Origin: Macrosoma leucophasiata
Taxonomy: Eukaryota; Arthropoda; Insecta; Lepidoptera; Hedylidae
DNA: 64,000 bases
Assembly: GCA_036365455.1 (NCBI GenBank)
Contig: JAWQUS010000017.1
Location: 5,580,001-5,644,000, forward strand
Direction: 5' to 3'
Of this stretch, positions 41,820-53,786 are shown in pieces. A model generated the notes under the pieces. The model ran no database searches. It saw nothing but the letters and a program-made list of their open reading frames with translations, and was not told where the DNA came from. The position numbers and the translations under genes are program-made. Each line of letters begins with the position of its first letter. Positions within the stretch are counted from its first letter, which is position 1.

Positions 41820-42440
41820 TTATTTTAAAGAAAAATGGAAAGAAAAGTTTGACTTCAGGCGAGACTTGAACTCGCGGCCTACTGGGAATCTAGTCCAGCC
41901 GCTCTTCCAACAAATCAACAAACAAACAACAAAAAAAAGCGTGTAAGCGTATTTTGACAAATCGGGCAGGACTTCAGTAGCTCAATTGGAAGAGCGGCTG
42001 GACTAGATTCCCAGTAGGCTGCGAGTTCGAGTCTCGCCTGAAGTCAAATTTTTCTTTCCATTTTTCTTTAAAATAAAATATATTTCACAAGCATGTGTTA
42101 ATGCGAAATAATATAAAAACAATTATTAAGGGTAAAAGCGACTTCTTTACGATATTCAATAAACTGAAAAGTCTATTATGTCGGTTGCCTAACTAGCATG
42201 GTTGGCAATAGTTGGCAATAGATGGCGCTACTGCTACCATAAAGCAAGGCAATAAATGTGAAGGAAAGATTTGACAAATCGGGCAGGACTTCAGCAGCTC
42301 AATTGGAAGAGCGGCTGGACTAGATTCCCAGTAGGCCGCGAGTTCGAGTCTCGCCTGAAGTCAAATTTTTCTTTCCATTTTTCTTTAAAATAAAATATAT
42401 TTCACAAGCCTGTGTTAATGCGAAATAATATAAAAACAAT
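41820..42440. repeat. Family T tRNA-like units, inverted plus direct
   Basis: A truncated minus-strand copy (41852-41911) faces two plus-strand copies (cores 41971-42044 and 42288-42361; spacing 317). The 42288 core has a perfect 7-bp acceptor stem (ACTTCAG/CTGAAGT), GCTC/GAGC D stem, GCGAG/CTCGC T stem and box B GTTCGAGTC. Its anticodon arm gives GCTGG/CCAGT with a 9-nt loop. Confidence 0.8.
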
Positions 42441-42592
42441 TAGGTTACTTATGTTATAAATGTCATAAATATATTTTTTTGTGCAAATTTCAACTCGATC
42501 GGTCCAGTATTTTCGCAAATTCGCTGTGACGGACTAACAGACAGACACACGAGAGATCCTATAAGGATTCCGTTATATAAATAAATAAATAA

Positions 42593-42794
42593 ATAAAATA
42601 CACTTACACTCACAGCCCCACAGTAGGTACAAACCTGTGTCGTGGGTGCCGTTGTACACATACAACACATACACAAACACCCAGACCCGAAACAAATATC
42701 TGTAGGCCATACAAATATTTGCCCCGGTGCGGGGATCGAACCCGCGCCCCTTCGAATCAAACGGTCATCTCACACCGCTGGACTAACCGGGTCG
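42593..42794 (-). mobile_element. Family A SINE, full length
   Basis: Ends CGACCCGGTTAGTCC on the minus strand; GCGGGTTCGATCCCCGCACC box B region intact. (AAAT)n at 42580-42598 sits at its 3' end. Confidence 0.88.
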
Positions 42795-43059
42795 TCAATC
42801 ACTTTTGAGTTATCAACCCCTAAAAAAATACTGTAAGTAATACTTTAACTTGTATTGGATAACAATCTTAAACATACTACAAAATTCCAATAGAAGACGC
42901 AATTCCATTTTACGACACTAGTAAAAGTTAAGTTTAGATGTACCGTGAATCATCTAGTAACAATAAACCCATCTACCAGTGTACGTGGAAAACATGTAAG
43001 AGCGTAATACTGGTTTGTAATTTTACAAGTTTTTAAAGGGCATCTAAAAATATTTTGCT
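42795..43059. other. Local repeat J copy
   Basis: 42885-42990: AGAAGACGCAATTCCATTTT, ACGACACTAGTAAAAGTTAA, GTGAATCATCTAGTAACAAT. Confidence 0.55.
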
Positions 43060-43715
43060 TACAGATCAGCTTAGACTGTTTCGTACCGTAGATTTGCGGC
43101 AGTACTTATAACAATTGCATCCAAAAAGCTGGGGGTGCTCAACAAAGCGAGGCAGTATTTCACTTCGGGCAGCTACTACAGCTTTATAAGGCCCATGTGC
43201 GGCCCCATCTGGAATAACGCTCTCATTTGTGGGCAGGGAGCCCTCAAATACCACTTTGGTCCACTTGACTCCCTACAAAAACGCGCCGTTCGTATTGTTA
43301 ACGATCCAGGACTTACTGACAGGATCGAACATCTGAGCCTGCGCAGAGACATTGGGGGTCTGTGAGTGTTGTACCGTCTCTACAATGGTGAGTGCTCTGC
43401 TGAACTGTTTGACATGGTGCCACCGTCTCTTTCTCTACACCGTACTACCCGCCGAAGAGAGAAGTTCCTCACCGACTGGACACTTGGCAGTGCTCAATGG
43501 TGCGGTTTTCACGTGTAAATTGTGGAACGAGCTGCCCTCTTAGGGGTTCCCTAAATGCTACAATATAGGGTTCTTCAAAAATGGCGTCAAAAGAGTCCTT
43601 CAGGGCTGGCAGTGCGTTGGCTACTCCCCTGGTGTTGCAAATATTCATAGGCGACGGTGACCACTTTCCATCAGGTGGCCCGTTTGCTTGTCTGTCAACC
43701 TCCAGACATAAAAAA
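43060..43715 (+). pseudogene. CR1/Jockey-like LINE reverse transcriptase end
   Basis: Broken frames encode the region after the polymerase: KLGVLNKARQYFTSGSYYSF, IRPMCGPIWNNAL, PLDSLQKRAVRIVNDPGLTD, then a stop and frame change, VLYRLYNGECSAELF, RREKFLTDWTLGSAQW, LWNELP and YNIGFFKNGVKRVLQGW. It ends CCAGACATAAAAAAAC. The closing part matches 29855-30096. At least two frameshifts and no YxDD, so inactive. Confidence 0.85.
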
Positions 43716-43889
43716 ACAGCAGTATTGCTGAAAAATCTAATATACTTGGATCGTATCATAAATACCCGCCCGGTCTAAGTCGTAAGAACGTATTTTCACA
43801 TCGACACTCATAAGCCCACACTGATATCTGTAATAGCCTCAAAATCATAGAAGTTTTAAAAGTTAAAGATAAAATGAAAAAAAATATAC
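43716..43889. other. Unassigned
   Basis: Nothing recognised. Confidence 0.5.
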
Positions 43890-43965
43890 TTCGAGGAGGG
43901 ACTGAACCTGCGACCTCAGGACAGCCAGTCCAGACGCTTTACCACTACCGACGCCCGAAGGGACT
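43890..43965 (-). repeat. tRNA-derived sequence, another type
   Basis: On the minus strand GTCGGTAGTGGTAAAGCG looks like box A with a D arm and CGCAGGTTCAGTCCCTCC like box B. The loop has GACTGGCTGTCC. No clean acceptor stem, so it is a SINE head or tRNA pseudogene. Confidence 0.5.
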
Positions 43966-44639
43966 TGGGTAGCTCAAATATTTCTTTCCGTCGCTTCTTT
44001 AATTTACAAATTCACTTGTTTTTATGTTGTGAGAAATTCAAACACTACAATATTTAAAAGATTTTTTTTTCAGAACCCGAGACCATAATACAGTGTACAA
44101 TTTTAAAATCCAAGGAAATTATGAGGATATGATATGATAAAGGAAAACATTCATGAACATCTTTGTTTTCATTTTTGTAAGTTTTTTTGCTCTAGATTAT
44201 AAATATGCGTAAAAATTAGGTTTGCAGCATACCTATCTAGACGAACGAAATGGTTCTGCAGTGGAATCCTAACCTTTTACTTTCTCTAACAGGATGACAT
44301 GTCCGCCATTTTTTTTCTATGAACTGTGCACAGTGAACAATTGTTTATGCCTACGATGAATCTTTTCATCCATTAATCACACACATATTATGAACGTGAA
44401 AAACGAATTTGAAGTTTTATTTTGTCGCACCAAGGTGGAATCTGTTATATTGAAGTTTAATGCGTACATAAACGTCTAAGCCACGCCGTAAAATATTTAT
44501 GAGTATAATCGTCCCATGTCATAAACACTGAATAATATTTTGTTACAGAGTGAACATTTCAAAAATTCGAACGTAGCGTTTCGGCTTTACGTTTATTATA
44601 CGTACAAGTAAGATATGGAATACTTGGCAGCTTCTTGTT
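43966..44639. other. Unassigned AT-rich sequence
   Basis: 44219-44280 matches 18204-18262. Nothing else recognised. Confidence 0.45.
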
Positions 44640-44908
44640 TTTATGTAATGAAAGTGGCAAGCAAGCATGCCGTTCACATTGATGTTAAGTGATGACTGCA
44701 GCCTATAGACACTCACACTAAGACCAGAGGTCAAAATGCAGATGCGTTGTCACAGTTGTTATGTCTCTGTGATAGTTATTACGGGGCCACACATTAGCAT
44801 CTAAACGGAACACGATAGTGCTGGACACTACCATTTAGCGGCAGATATATTAGGTACTGCGGTGGTTCCACGCCCTCGAGCTCCTACACTAAAACTCTAC
44901 CACCCGTT
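44640..44908 (-). mobile_element. Family B SINE, near full length
   Basis: AAGTGGCAAGCAAGCATGCC to the head AAACTCTACCACC. Confidence 0.85.
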
Positions 44909-45068
44909 AAAAGCACTTTGTTTCCAAAAAGCTACAACCTGGGCATCTTCAAATCTAGAATGAATAGGAACCTTCTAGACCAACGTGCTTCATCTTCGGC
45001 TACATTTTCACTTTCCATCAGATGAGTTAGTGATCGAACGTAGGTCCATTAAACTTAAAAAAAAAAAC
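44909..45068 (+). pseudogene. Jockey-like LINE 3' end with poly-A
   Basis: Encodes YNLGIFKSRMNRNLL at 44932-44976, a common LINE C-terminal motif, and ends in an A run at 45057-45068. Confidence 0.6.
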
Positions 45069-45406
45069 CAATGACAACATGCAGGCATATTCTTAGTATT
45101 ACAGTACTAATGTTGGAGCTTCGTCACGCACTATCGCATCCATACTACTACTATTTACTCACGTCGGGGTCAACAATGTAATGTTACTATGATGTGATAA
45201 TTACTATTGGCCGTATATGTGTTCCTATTAATGGGTATTTGGATCAGAAATAAAAACGGTAATTAACACAAACTTGAATTATTTATTCCAAGCGTGCGTC
45301 GGAGTCCAAACGCTCGATCCGTAGGGACCGAGCGTTACAATGACTGGCTGACTGGCTGACTGGCGTACTAAGCGAGCGTAGTGCAAAATCATTATTGCAT
45401 GTGTCC
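45069..45406. other. Unassigned
   Basis: Contains three tandem GACTGGCT words near 45343. Nothing else. Confidence 0.45.
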
Positions 45407-45684
45407 CATAGAGCAACGCGGCCCACCGGTCGCGGCGGACTGGAGGGGGTATTACCGATACATAACAGTCTGTCATTTTTTGCGGGGGGGAATTCGTGCG
45501 ACACACACGCACACTACAAAAATCGTCTATTACTACGAAACTCACACCTGGACCTTAACAAAATACAGAAACAATTTCATGCACACATTTAAACATCTAG
45601 GCGACAGGTATATGCCCATTTGGGCTTGTACTTTGACAGAGGGGAAAGCCTGCATATGGCTACTCCCCTCCGGTGTTGCTCTAT
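45407..45684. mobile_element. Family M MITE, full copy
   Basis: CATAGAGCAACGCGGCCCACC at the left, CGGTGTTGCTCTATA at the right. Confidence 0.82.
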
Positions 45685-45710
45685 AATGATGTGTCCCTAC
45701 AACTGTATCC

Positions 45711-45944
45711 AACAAGAAATAATGCACATCGACCTCAGGAAGAGACGTCGGCTTATTTCGGATCTGTAGAGAGTTATCTCTTTCGCACCTTTCCTATTTG
45801 ACGTTTGTCGACTATTTTGATCAAGTTTTGACCAACAACGGACTACGGATGCTTACGTAGGCAGTGTGCAGCAGAGATAACGCTCTACAAATCCGAAACT
45901 AGCCGATTGTCACTTTCATAAGCTCGATGTGCATTATTTCTTGA
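45711..45944 (+). mobile_element. Family Q fold-back MITE, full copy
   Basis: AACAAGAAATAATGCACATC at the left and GATGTGCATTATTTCTTG at the right. Interior contains CTCTTTCGCACCTTTCC and CTTACGTAGGCAGTGTGCAG. Confidence 0.82.
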
Positions 45945-46410
45945 TGAGTACTGTAAATGGGAAAGTCGTATGTGTCCATCTTGTAAGTCTGTTACGCTTT
46001 CATAGCATAACCACACCACGAATTTAGACAAAATTTGGAACGACTAAAATTTGATTACCAGGTTCAAATATAAGCTACCTTAAAAAAAACTCCCAAAGTG
46101 TTTAAATAGACTATCTACTATATAGATAAATGGACTATCTTTCATAATTATGTTATTTAAGAAAGTCCGGACGAAGTCGTGGGCACAGCTAGTTAAGAAT
46201 AAACCTTCTAAAACTTTAAATTCGCACAAGCGAATCTTTATTTTTACAGTTCTTCTAGATACTGATCGATAGATCCAACAACACCGCGTAAACGTATTCA
46301 GTGAAATTTACGATTACGAAGAATGCCCGAAGTATGTAATCTCGTATACACATCAACAATCCACGTAAGCTGTGTTTAGGTATACATTGTTCAGTTAACG
46401 TATATCTAAA
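45945..46410. other. Unassigned with a Helitron-like tip
   Basis: 46165-46194 (GGACGAAGTCGTGGGCACAG plus CTAGT) is a Helitron-like 3' end. Rest unrecognised. Confidence 0.45.
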
Positions 46411-46757
46411 CTAATATTATAAAGAGGTAAATTTTTTTTGTTTGTTTGTTTTGAATAGGCTCAATAACTACCGGACCGATTTTAAAAATTCTTTCAATAT
46501 TCGAAAGCTACATTATCCACGGGTAACATAGGCTATATTTTATTTTGGAAAAAATAGGGTTCCGTAAGATATTTGGGTTTTTCAGACACAAGGTGTAAAA
46601 TATCAACCAGAAAAGTTACTTATTTTGCGTACGCTGCCTAAACTATAAAAGATATCGAGGAAGACTTTAGGCTATATTTATGTATAATCATCACGCTAAG
46701 ACGAATAGGAGAGGGTAGGCAACATTGCACCGCGCGAAGCCGGGACGGGCCGCTAGT
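46411..46757 (+). mobile_element. Helitron-like element, long subfamily
   Basis: CTAATATTATAAAGAGGTAA at the start, AAACTATAAAAGATATCGAG inside, and CGCGAAGCCGGGACGGGCCGC then TAGT at the end. Confidence 0.78.
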
Positions 46758-47652
46758 TTTATATAAAAGTCTGTAACGCAGTGTTACAGACTCGTATTGT
46801 GATCGAAGTATCTTCATTAATTAAAAAGTTGTTTTGGTTCGACGATTTTACGTATCTTTTCAGTCATCATTCGGTTCAAATCTTATGTTTAGATAGGACT
46901 ACTCTATGTACATAAAGTGCTACACCTTAGCACACCTCGGACCCTGTTTAAATTCCATATCTGAATACATATTGCACAGACATCAATCAGTGACCTTACA
47001 CGCGCACACATACGTGTAATCCGTAGGGTTATGTAATTATGATTTGAAAAGTAATTAAAAGTTGAATTTTTCACCTTAGCCCTATATGACGGGATCAAAA
47101 CGGCTAAGCCACGATTTGGACTAAGATGTATTTTAAATAATCATTGTAGCTTAATATACGCGAGATTAATCCGAAAACTAGTTTTATTTCAATAAGACGT
47201 AGACTCTACATTGTAGTGTCTGAAGTTAGGGCGTGTAGAGTTAGAAACTTGACTCATGATTTCTGTTAACTTTTGTACAGAGTGTTTCTAGTCTTAGCAA
47301 CATTTTACATACAAATGTTTGAGTGAGATTTTTCTTACCCTTTTATTTTTAAAATGTTTATAATGGATTTTCATTTACGGACAGGTTTAATTGAAATAGG
47401 AAAGGATGTCAAAACAAATGCATTTTATGTCATCATTTCTAAACATACATTCAAATGATGACATTTCCCGCTCTCCATCCATACATCAGTCAGAAAACAA
47501 TAATATGACAGTCCACATATTGTTGTTCCGACACGAATCTTAAAATATATTCACTAACACGATGCCTTACACACTAATGGATTGACGAAATAACAAACAT
47601 CCAAAAGCGAAAGAAATGGTTTCAAAATGATTTTGAGCATAAATGTTTTTTT
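46758..47652. other. Unassigned AT-rich sequence
   Basis: 47150-47225 is a family E fragment (TATACGCGAGATTAATCCGA). Nothing else. Confidence 0.5.
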
Positions 47653-47843
47653 TTATGTAATAAAAGTGGCAAACAAGCGTGCAGTTCACATTGATGTTAA
47701 GTGATGACTGCAGCTAATAGACACTTACACAATGACCAGAGGTCAAAATACAGATGCGCTGCCACTCCTGAGGCATTAGGTGTTATGCCTCTGTGCCGGA
47801 AATTACAGGTCCGTACATTACCACACTGGAACTCTACCACCAG
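47653..47843 (-). mobile_element. Family B SINE, shortened head
   Basis: AAAGTGGCAAACAAGCGTGC to CCACACTGGAACTCTACCACC. The body between TACCAC and ACTGG is deleted. Confidence 0.8.
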
Positions 47844-47912
47844 TCAGTTATCAGGACTAATGCTATGAAAAATGTCTATATTTTCGGCTGTAATGGATAT
47901 CTGCAAAATCTG

Positions 47913-48063
47913 CATAGAGCAACACGGGCCACCGGCCGCGGCGGACTGGAGGGGAGTAGCCATAGCGTTTATTACAAATGCAAAACAGTCTGTCATTTTT
48001 TGCGGGGGGAAATTGTGTGACACACACGCACAACAAAAATCGTCTATTACTACGAAACTCACA
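47913..48063. mobile_element. Family M MITE, left part
   Basis: CATAGAGCAACACGGGCCAC to TTACTACGAAACTCACA, then stops. Confidence 0.78.
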
Positions 48064-48311
48064 TTATGAATTCAATACCTTTCAACTACTAAAACTAATT
48101 AAATTGAATTCTTATTTCTTCAAATTTTCTATTTCAGCACAAAAAAATGCAAACTCACGCCTGACCTAGGTAAGTTTTATAACATATTCTATGCCTAGGT
48201 AGAGCCCAATACATGCGTTCAAGCACACATGCAAGCGCACCCACAATCGGCCGGCTAGATATTTCAAAACCAAGAAAATGGGAGAAAAATATATTATATC
48301 TACCAAACCCA
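48064..48311. other. Unassigned
   Basis: 48195-48260 has a decayed family C piece (CATGCGTTCAAGCACACATG). Nothing else. Confidence 0.45.
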
Positions 48312-49170
48312 AACCTTAGTAGTAGCATAAGTAATACTATCTCACCAAGTTATTTATCGTACTAATGATATACCGTATATCAAATTTTAATGTTTATCAG
48401 GTCATATTGTTTTCGTATTACGCCTACTGCAAAAGCATGTACATACCACCGATCGCTATTTTTAGCTATATTACGCATATAACGTCATTGCCTTTTAGTC
48501 CCTTTCTACGAATGAAGAAAGTGTATCTACGTAACTTCACGCCTGTAATCCCCGAAGGGGTAGGCAGAGGTAAATGCATGCATTCAAGCATACATGCAAA
48601 CACCCACGACTCGCCGGTTACGTTTTTGGTCCATGTAACAGGTGGCAAATCTCCGGGCACATTATCAAACTCCGAGGTACTGGGGAACTTCCAGAAAATG
48701 GAAAATCCCAATAGAACCAGAGATAAAGGATTTTAAACCGTTATTTCTGATCGCGTCAGGCTATTATACGTTTCCTTGCCGCTCGGCGAAATGCGACCAA
48801 TGGGATGCGAGCATTGAAAGTGTGAGTGTTTGTTAAGTTTGCAGTTAGTTTGTTTGCAAAAATTGAACCAAAATCGAAGCGATGATTGTTTTCTACACAT
48901 TATTGTGGTAGTACATATATGTGGTACACATTATTGGTTGGCCTGTATCATTCAAAACCAAGAATCTTCGGAAAATGCGCAATATACTCGTAGTTATAGC
49001 ATGCCACTATCCCACCGAGTCATTTATCTCACTTATGATATACCGTATATCAAATGTTAATCAGTCCACATTGTTTTCGTATTACGCCTACTGCTGTTGT
49101 AAAGGCATGTACCACCGATCGTTATTTTTAGCGATATTACGCATCACGTCAGTGTCTTTTAGGCCTTTTG
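48312..49170. repeat. Direct duplication interrupted by a SINE
   Basis: 48312-48505 recurs at 48990-49170: GATATACCGTATATCAAAT, GTTTTCGTATTACGCCTACT and GCATGTACCACCGATCG-type words in the same order. Between them is the family C SINE at 48531-48750. Confidence 0.78.
48531..48750 (-). mobile_element. Family C SINE
   Basis: GTAACTTCACGCCTGTAATC, AGGTAAATGCATGCATTCAA and CCCAATAGAACCAGAGATAA. The tRNA head is missing. Confidence 0.8.
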
Positions 49171-49499
49171 AATTCAAGTCTGTTGTTGTCGGACGTTCGT
49201 TACAACTGAAAATTATTTTGATGGACTTCAAAAATGAGCCGATTTTCAATTCGGTTGGTTTGTTTTTATACACCGATAGTGTAGCCGTAATTTGTATGAT
49301 TTTTATAATTAAAAAAAAAATTGAACTGAAATGAAAAGTATTTTTTTTCATTCAACCTATACGTGTAAAGTGTGTTAAGAGAGATCTTTCAGAATGATAT
49401 AGAGGTTTAACTATTTTTCTGAAAGGCAATTTTTTCAAAGCCTTTTCTTAAGTGGTAAAAGGTGTCCCCCCCCCTTTAACTTTTGAAATAAGAGTGAAT
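49171..49499. other. Unassigned
   Basis: Nothing recognised. Confidence 0.5.
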
Positions 49500-50110
49500 A
49501 ATCATTTTAGTTTAATATACGCGAGATAAATCCGAAAATTAGTTTGATTTCAATGAGTGCAGCTAGCGAATGCCTAAGAACATACTAAGAGTGAAGAATT
49601 TAAAAAAAATATGCTGTTGCTCCTAAAAATAAATTCTACAAAATTTAGTTTGAACAAGATATTCTTAATAGTTTTTGAGATATGAAACATTTTCTAAGAC
49701 TGCAAAGAAACTCTCGATATATCGGATATTATTTGGTAGTCTTGCTATTATGGAACCCTTCATAGGCAAAGCCGAATCGCACTTAGCCGCTCTTTTACAT
49801 TTTTCTCACGATGTAAACGAGGTAGGCAATAAATTTGATTTTTGAAATGTGTAAGTATGTATAAGATGGTGAAATTGAGAGTGATTTTTTTATGGAGATT
49901 CGTAAGTTTTCGCGAGCTGCACTCATTGAAATAAAGCTAGTTTTCGGATTTATGTCGCGTATATAAAATAAATTTATAATCGCACCCGACGTTTCGGTCG
50001 CTTTTCAGCTTCCGTGGTCTCGGGCAGACTGGGGTGGTAATTGTCTGACAATGAGTTTAATATACGCGAGATAAATCCGAAAACTAGTTTTATTTCAATG
50101 AGAATATACT
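49500..50110. repeat. Family E repeats, inverted pair
   Basis: 49503-49580 and 50050-50110 carry TTTAATATACGCGAGATAAA and TTTCAATGAG; 49900-50035 carries the reverse form, then CACCCGACGTTTCGGTCGCT and CCGTGGTCTCGGGCAGACTG. Confidence 0.7.
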
Positions 50111-50769
50111 TATTTCCTTGAATATTGACACGATTAAAATGAATTAAATAAAAAAAGTGTTTTTTGAATATTTAATGCGAAAAATATGGGATGAAAGTTT
50201 GCGTATTATGAATTCTACGTCACGAATTCAGGTCGCGAGCAAAAATCTTTAAACCGAATGAAACTGAATTATGATCGAATAGAGGCAGAATAACGGCCAC
50301 TTGGCTACCACTAGTCTATAATAAAATTGGCATAAAACTGGCCACACAAAGAAACAGAAACATCACACGGTTAACTGCGGCCTTTTATTGTCAAACCTAA
50401 ACAAAATCGCTATTTGTTTTGGTCTCGTTTCTTCATATGTCACAAAAGACCTATCATCATATTGGCCTTTGGAAATCTGCCGGTGAATGACAAAGAATTA
50501 CTCTTTTTCTTTTCTTTTTGCTCTTTGTTATCAGTTTGTAAAGAGGTAAATGATGATGAAATGAAAAATGAATTATATCAGTTGAGACATTCAACTGATA
50601 TAATTTTTAGATTAGTATATTATATTTAGTTTTATATTAGTGATATTCTTGACTATACATATATTTTTATCTTGTTTGACATGTATATCAATTGTTATTA
50701 ACTTTAACTTATTTTGTTTGTTTTTGACGTGTCATAAGAGGTGCCTGTCACCCACAGACCAATCAGCCT
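50111..50769. other. Unassigned AT-rich sequence
   Basis: Nothing recognised; short perfect inverted word ATTATATCAGTTGA near 50573. Confidence 0.5.
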
Positions 50770-50900
50770 TCCTAGTGACCACTTTTAAACCTTTCCTGGA
50801 CGTCCAAAAATTATTCAACACCAAAATTAGCCAAATCAGTCCAGGCATTCTCGAGTTTTAGAGAGAATAACGAACAGTAGTTAATTTTTATATTTCCTAT
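50770..50900 (-). mobile_element. Helitron-like family I, fragment
   Basis: TTTTAAACCTTTCCTGGACG and AGCCAAATCAGTCCAGGCAT match 37711-37965. Confidence 0.65.
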
Positions 50901-51138
50901 GTGTTTGGTTTCTTTTAACAAGTTTTGGATAACATCCAAATACAATTTTATCTACCTATTTGATAATGTCTATCTATAATATTATTCTGTGAAAATTATG
51001 CTATTTATTTTTATAAAGTAGACAGACACGAATGTTGTTATCATTGTAATCGAGCCATGCGATATGATATCATACGTCATAAAGGAATTGTCACGTTGAA
51101 CTCTATTTGCCTTCAAAAATTTGTCCTTTTCCTTAAAA
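50901..51138. other. Unassigned
   Basis: Nothing recognised. Confidence 0.5.
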
Positions 51139-51638
51139 GGCTATTACACGACACGGTATTCAGGGTCCGGCAGAATGGGATACAGCCACAGGGTGGGCGT
51201 GGCCTCGCGCCACGGTATTCAGGCTTATTACACTATCCGGTCGACAGGCCCTAAGTCACAGTACATATATTAACAGTATGGAAACTACGTATAAAACGTT
51301 AAAACGGCACAATCACACAAACGTCCCCCTCAACCACATTAACGAGGCCCCTAAACCACAATGCAAATATTCACATTTGTACTGAGCCTTAACGGTTCTC
51401 GAGGCGCTGCAGCTCCGAATCACTCGCTACTCGAGCGTCGATGCACATGTTTGTGAGTGTGCCGTTTTGTACGATTGGTACGTAGTTTCCAGACTGTACA
51501 TATTTGTACTGTGTGTAGTTAGGGCGTTAGGGAGACCGGTCTGCTCCGGTCGCCCTAATTAGGGCCCTAATTCCCTAAATGTTACACTACCCTGACCCTT
51601 GCTATCGTATCCTGAATACCGTGCCGTGTAATAAGTCC
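51139..51638. mobile_element. Family P palindromic MITE, second full copy
   Basis: GGCTATTACACGACACGGTA at the left and TACCGTGCCGTGTAATAAGT at the right. Inverted relative to 4555-5106. Also shares GGTGGGCGTGGCCTCGCGCC. Confidence 0.82.
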
Positions 51639-52272
51639 ATTACCTATGTGCCATCTCTTTTATTTCTATCGATTTTTTAAATTTCTATGGCGATACGAAG
51701 TTCGTCGGGGCAGCTGGTTGTGTCATATATTTTACATAAAAAAAACGCTAAACTGTAAATACCTAATTTATGGTTGTTCATAGTAAATATTTGTTTATTA
51801 TTTAACTGATTTTGTTTTTATATCTTCTATAACCCATTCCCTGTCTCATTTTCAGATCCATGAGGTGCCACAAAGAAAAAAATAGATTTTGTTATATTTA
51901 AGAACGTTGGGCATATCTACAATTTTGACAGTACCATTTAATTGTCGACACTGACTGACATATCCGTTAGCCATCGTATAAAATATAAAAGGTGGTGATT
52001 TCAAAATATCATGAACTAGCTGACCCGGCAAATGTTTGTCGTTTTCCGTACAATAAATATTTTTTTTTTGCTAATTTTGCAGATTTTGTAATACGTGCAA
52101 AAAACTTAAAAATCGAAACAAAATCATACGAGAACCATCTCTCATAATCGATGTGATCAATGAATGCATTTTAATTTAATTTATTTCATATTTACACTCT
52201 ATTTGCTGCTATTTTGCGACAATTTCTAAGACATTTATTTTAATAGTATGGTATAATACATTAAAATCATTT
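51639..52272. other. Unassigned with Helitron-like tips
   Basis: 51690-51715 (GATACGAAGTTCGTCGGGGC) and 52015-52040 (ACTAGCTGACCCGGCAAATG) are Helitron-like ends without bodies. Confidence 0.45.
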
Positions 52273-52543
52273 GCCTCAGTAGTCTAGTGGTAGAGGACCA
52301 CTACTGTTATGCTCGGGTCCCAGGGGAATAGAACCAGTAGTAATGGTGTAAAATTCTTTATCTCTAGTTTATTGAGATTTTTCAATTGCCTGGAATTTCC
52401 CAATACCTCAAAGTTTGGTAATGTGACGCGCCACATTTTGCATGGCCTAAAACATAACCGGCGAATCGTGGGTGTTGGCTGCATACTTCAATGAATGCAT
52501 TTACCTCTGCCTACCCCTTCGGAGATTACAGGTGTGAAGTTAC
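52273..52543 (+). mobile_element. Family C SINE, full length, plus strand
   Basis: tRNA head GCCTCAGTAGTCTAGTGGTA, box B region CTCGGGTCCCAGGGG (decayed), end TTACCTCTGCCTACCCCTTC. Confidence 0.8.
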
Positions 52544-52904
52544 ACTACGTTTTTACGTATAACAATGTGCATGAAATGCTTAAGGTAACCAAAGTATTTA
52601 ATTCCATTACGATTAATACTGCGTTGGTCATAATAGCTTTCCAGCTTGCAGGCGTGCACGAAGGTTTTGATAAATGTATGAATTATCTAAAATTTCGGAG
52701 AATAACGGATTAAAATTGTGTTAGGTATACAAATTCTCTCACTCTCTTTGCCTTCACTTGCATAGCCCGGTCAATGCTCCATGCAATTTGACACGACTGG
52801 AGAAGGATCGGGCGCAAGACTGACGACCTTACATGCACTCCAAAGCAAATTAATCAGAAAAAATCTTCACAAGAAAAACCTCTTAATATTGTAGCGTCCA
52901 CTAC
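52544..52904. other. Unassigned
   Basis: Nothing recognised. Confidence 0.5.
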
Positions 52905-53115
52905 ATTAAGACGCCAACTAGTGGAACACAGACGAAACCTCACAGTACTTATCTAGTACGGTAGATGGCGTGTCAATCGAATAACATCGCACATACGAAG
53001 ATTTTTCAAGAGTTGGCATTATATACAACTTCCTAACGTCAATCGTTAGGCCGCGGCCCGACAGGCGCTTACACCTCGCCTGGTCGGAGGACGATTGCTT
53101 TTCGTCGTAGGAACT
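52905..53115. repeat. Undefined repeat, second copy of 19075-19300
   Basis: See 19075. This copy continues into GAGGACGATTGCTTTTCGTC and a short plus-strand frame. Confidence 0.5.
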
Positions 53116-53194
53116 CTAGGAACACTTCCACTCGTTCCTCCAACACACCACTAGATCTTTTTCACGATCTAGCATCGCTTTTTTTAATGGACTT

Positions 53195-53359
53195 ATGTAT
53201 GTAGGCGGATCATCTCGAAACTGCTCTAGTGTACTTCAGCGGGCAATTGATGAAGCGCAGAGCGCTCTAAACCTAGATAAAGGACAAGTAGGCATCTTGC
53301 ACACTATATCAAAACATAGAGAAAAATACGTAGAATCATGGATAAATACTCAAAAATAA
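53195..53359 (+). CDS. Short open frame, uncertain
   Basis: 54 codons from an ATG to TAA. The translation contains SVLQRAIDEAQSALNLDKGQ and HREKYVESWINTQK, an amphipathic helical pattern that looks more protein-like than chance. The open frame extends about 30 codons upstream of the ATG. It may be the tail of a decayed retroelement protein given the repeat just before it. No function is proposed. Confidence 0.25.
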   Translation: MYVGGSSRNCSSVLQRAIDEAQSALNLDKGQVGILHTISKHREKYVESWINTQK

Positions 53360-53513
53360 TTTGTAACGTTGTTTTTTGAGGGAAATATTTATTTTAAATA
53401 TGTAATTTTTGTACGACACCAATATCTTACCATATTGCTACTTACTAGGACATTCTTGATAGTGAAATATAGTTACGACAATTAATTGAAGGTATAATAA
53501 ACTTTGCTACTGG
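53360..53513. other. Unassigned
   Basis: Nothing recognised. Confidence 0.5.
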
Positions 53514-53786
53514 TGGTAGAGCTCCAGTGACGGAGCACGCGGGCGTAGGCACCACCGCATTACCTAATATACTTGCCGCTAAATGGTAGTGTTCAGCACT
53601 ACCGTATTCCGGTTAGGTGGTACTGCCCTATAATTTCCAGCACAGAGGCATAACACCTTAGGCCTCAGGAGTGGTAACGCATCTGCATTTTGACCTTGGT
53701 CTTTGTGTGGGTGTCTATAGGCTGCAGTCATCAATTAACATCAATGTGAACTGCATGCTTGTTTGCCAATTGCATACATAAAAAAA
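53514..53786 (+). mobile_element. Family B SINE, full length
   Basis: GGTGGTAGAGCTCCAGTGAC to CTTGTTTGCCAATTGC plus an A run. A good reference copy for the family. Confidence 0.88.
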
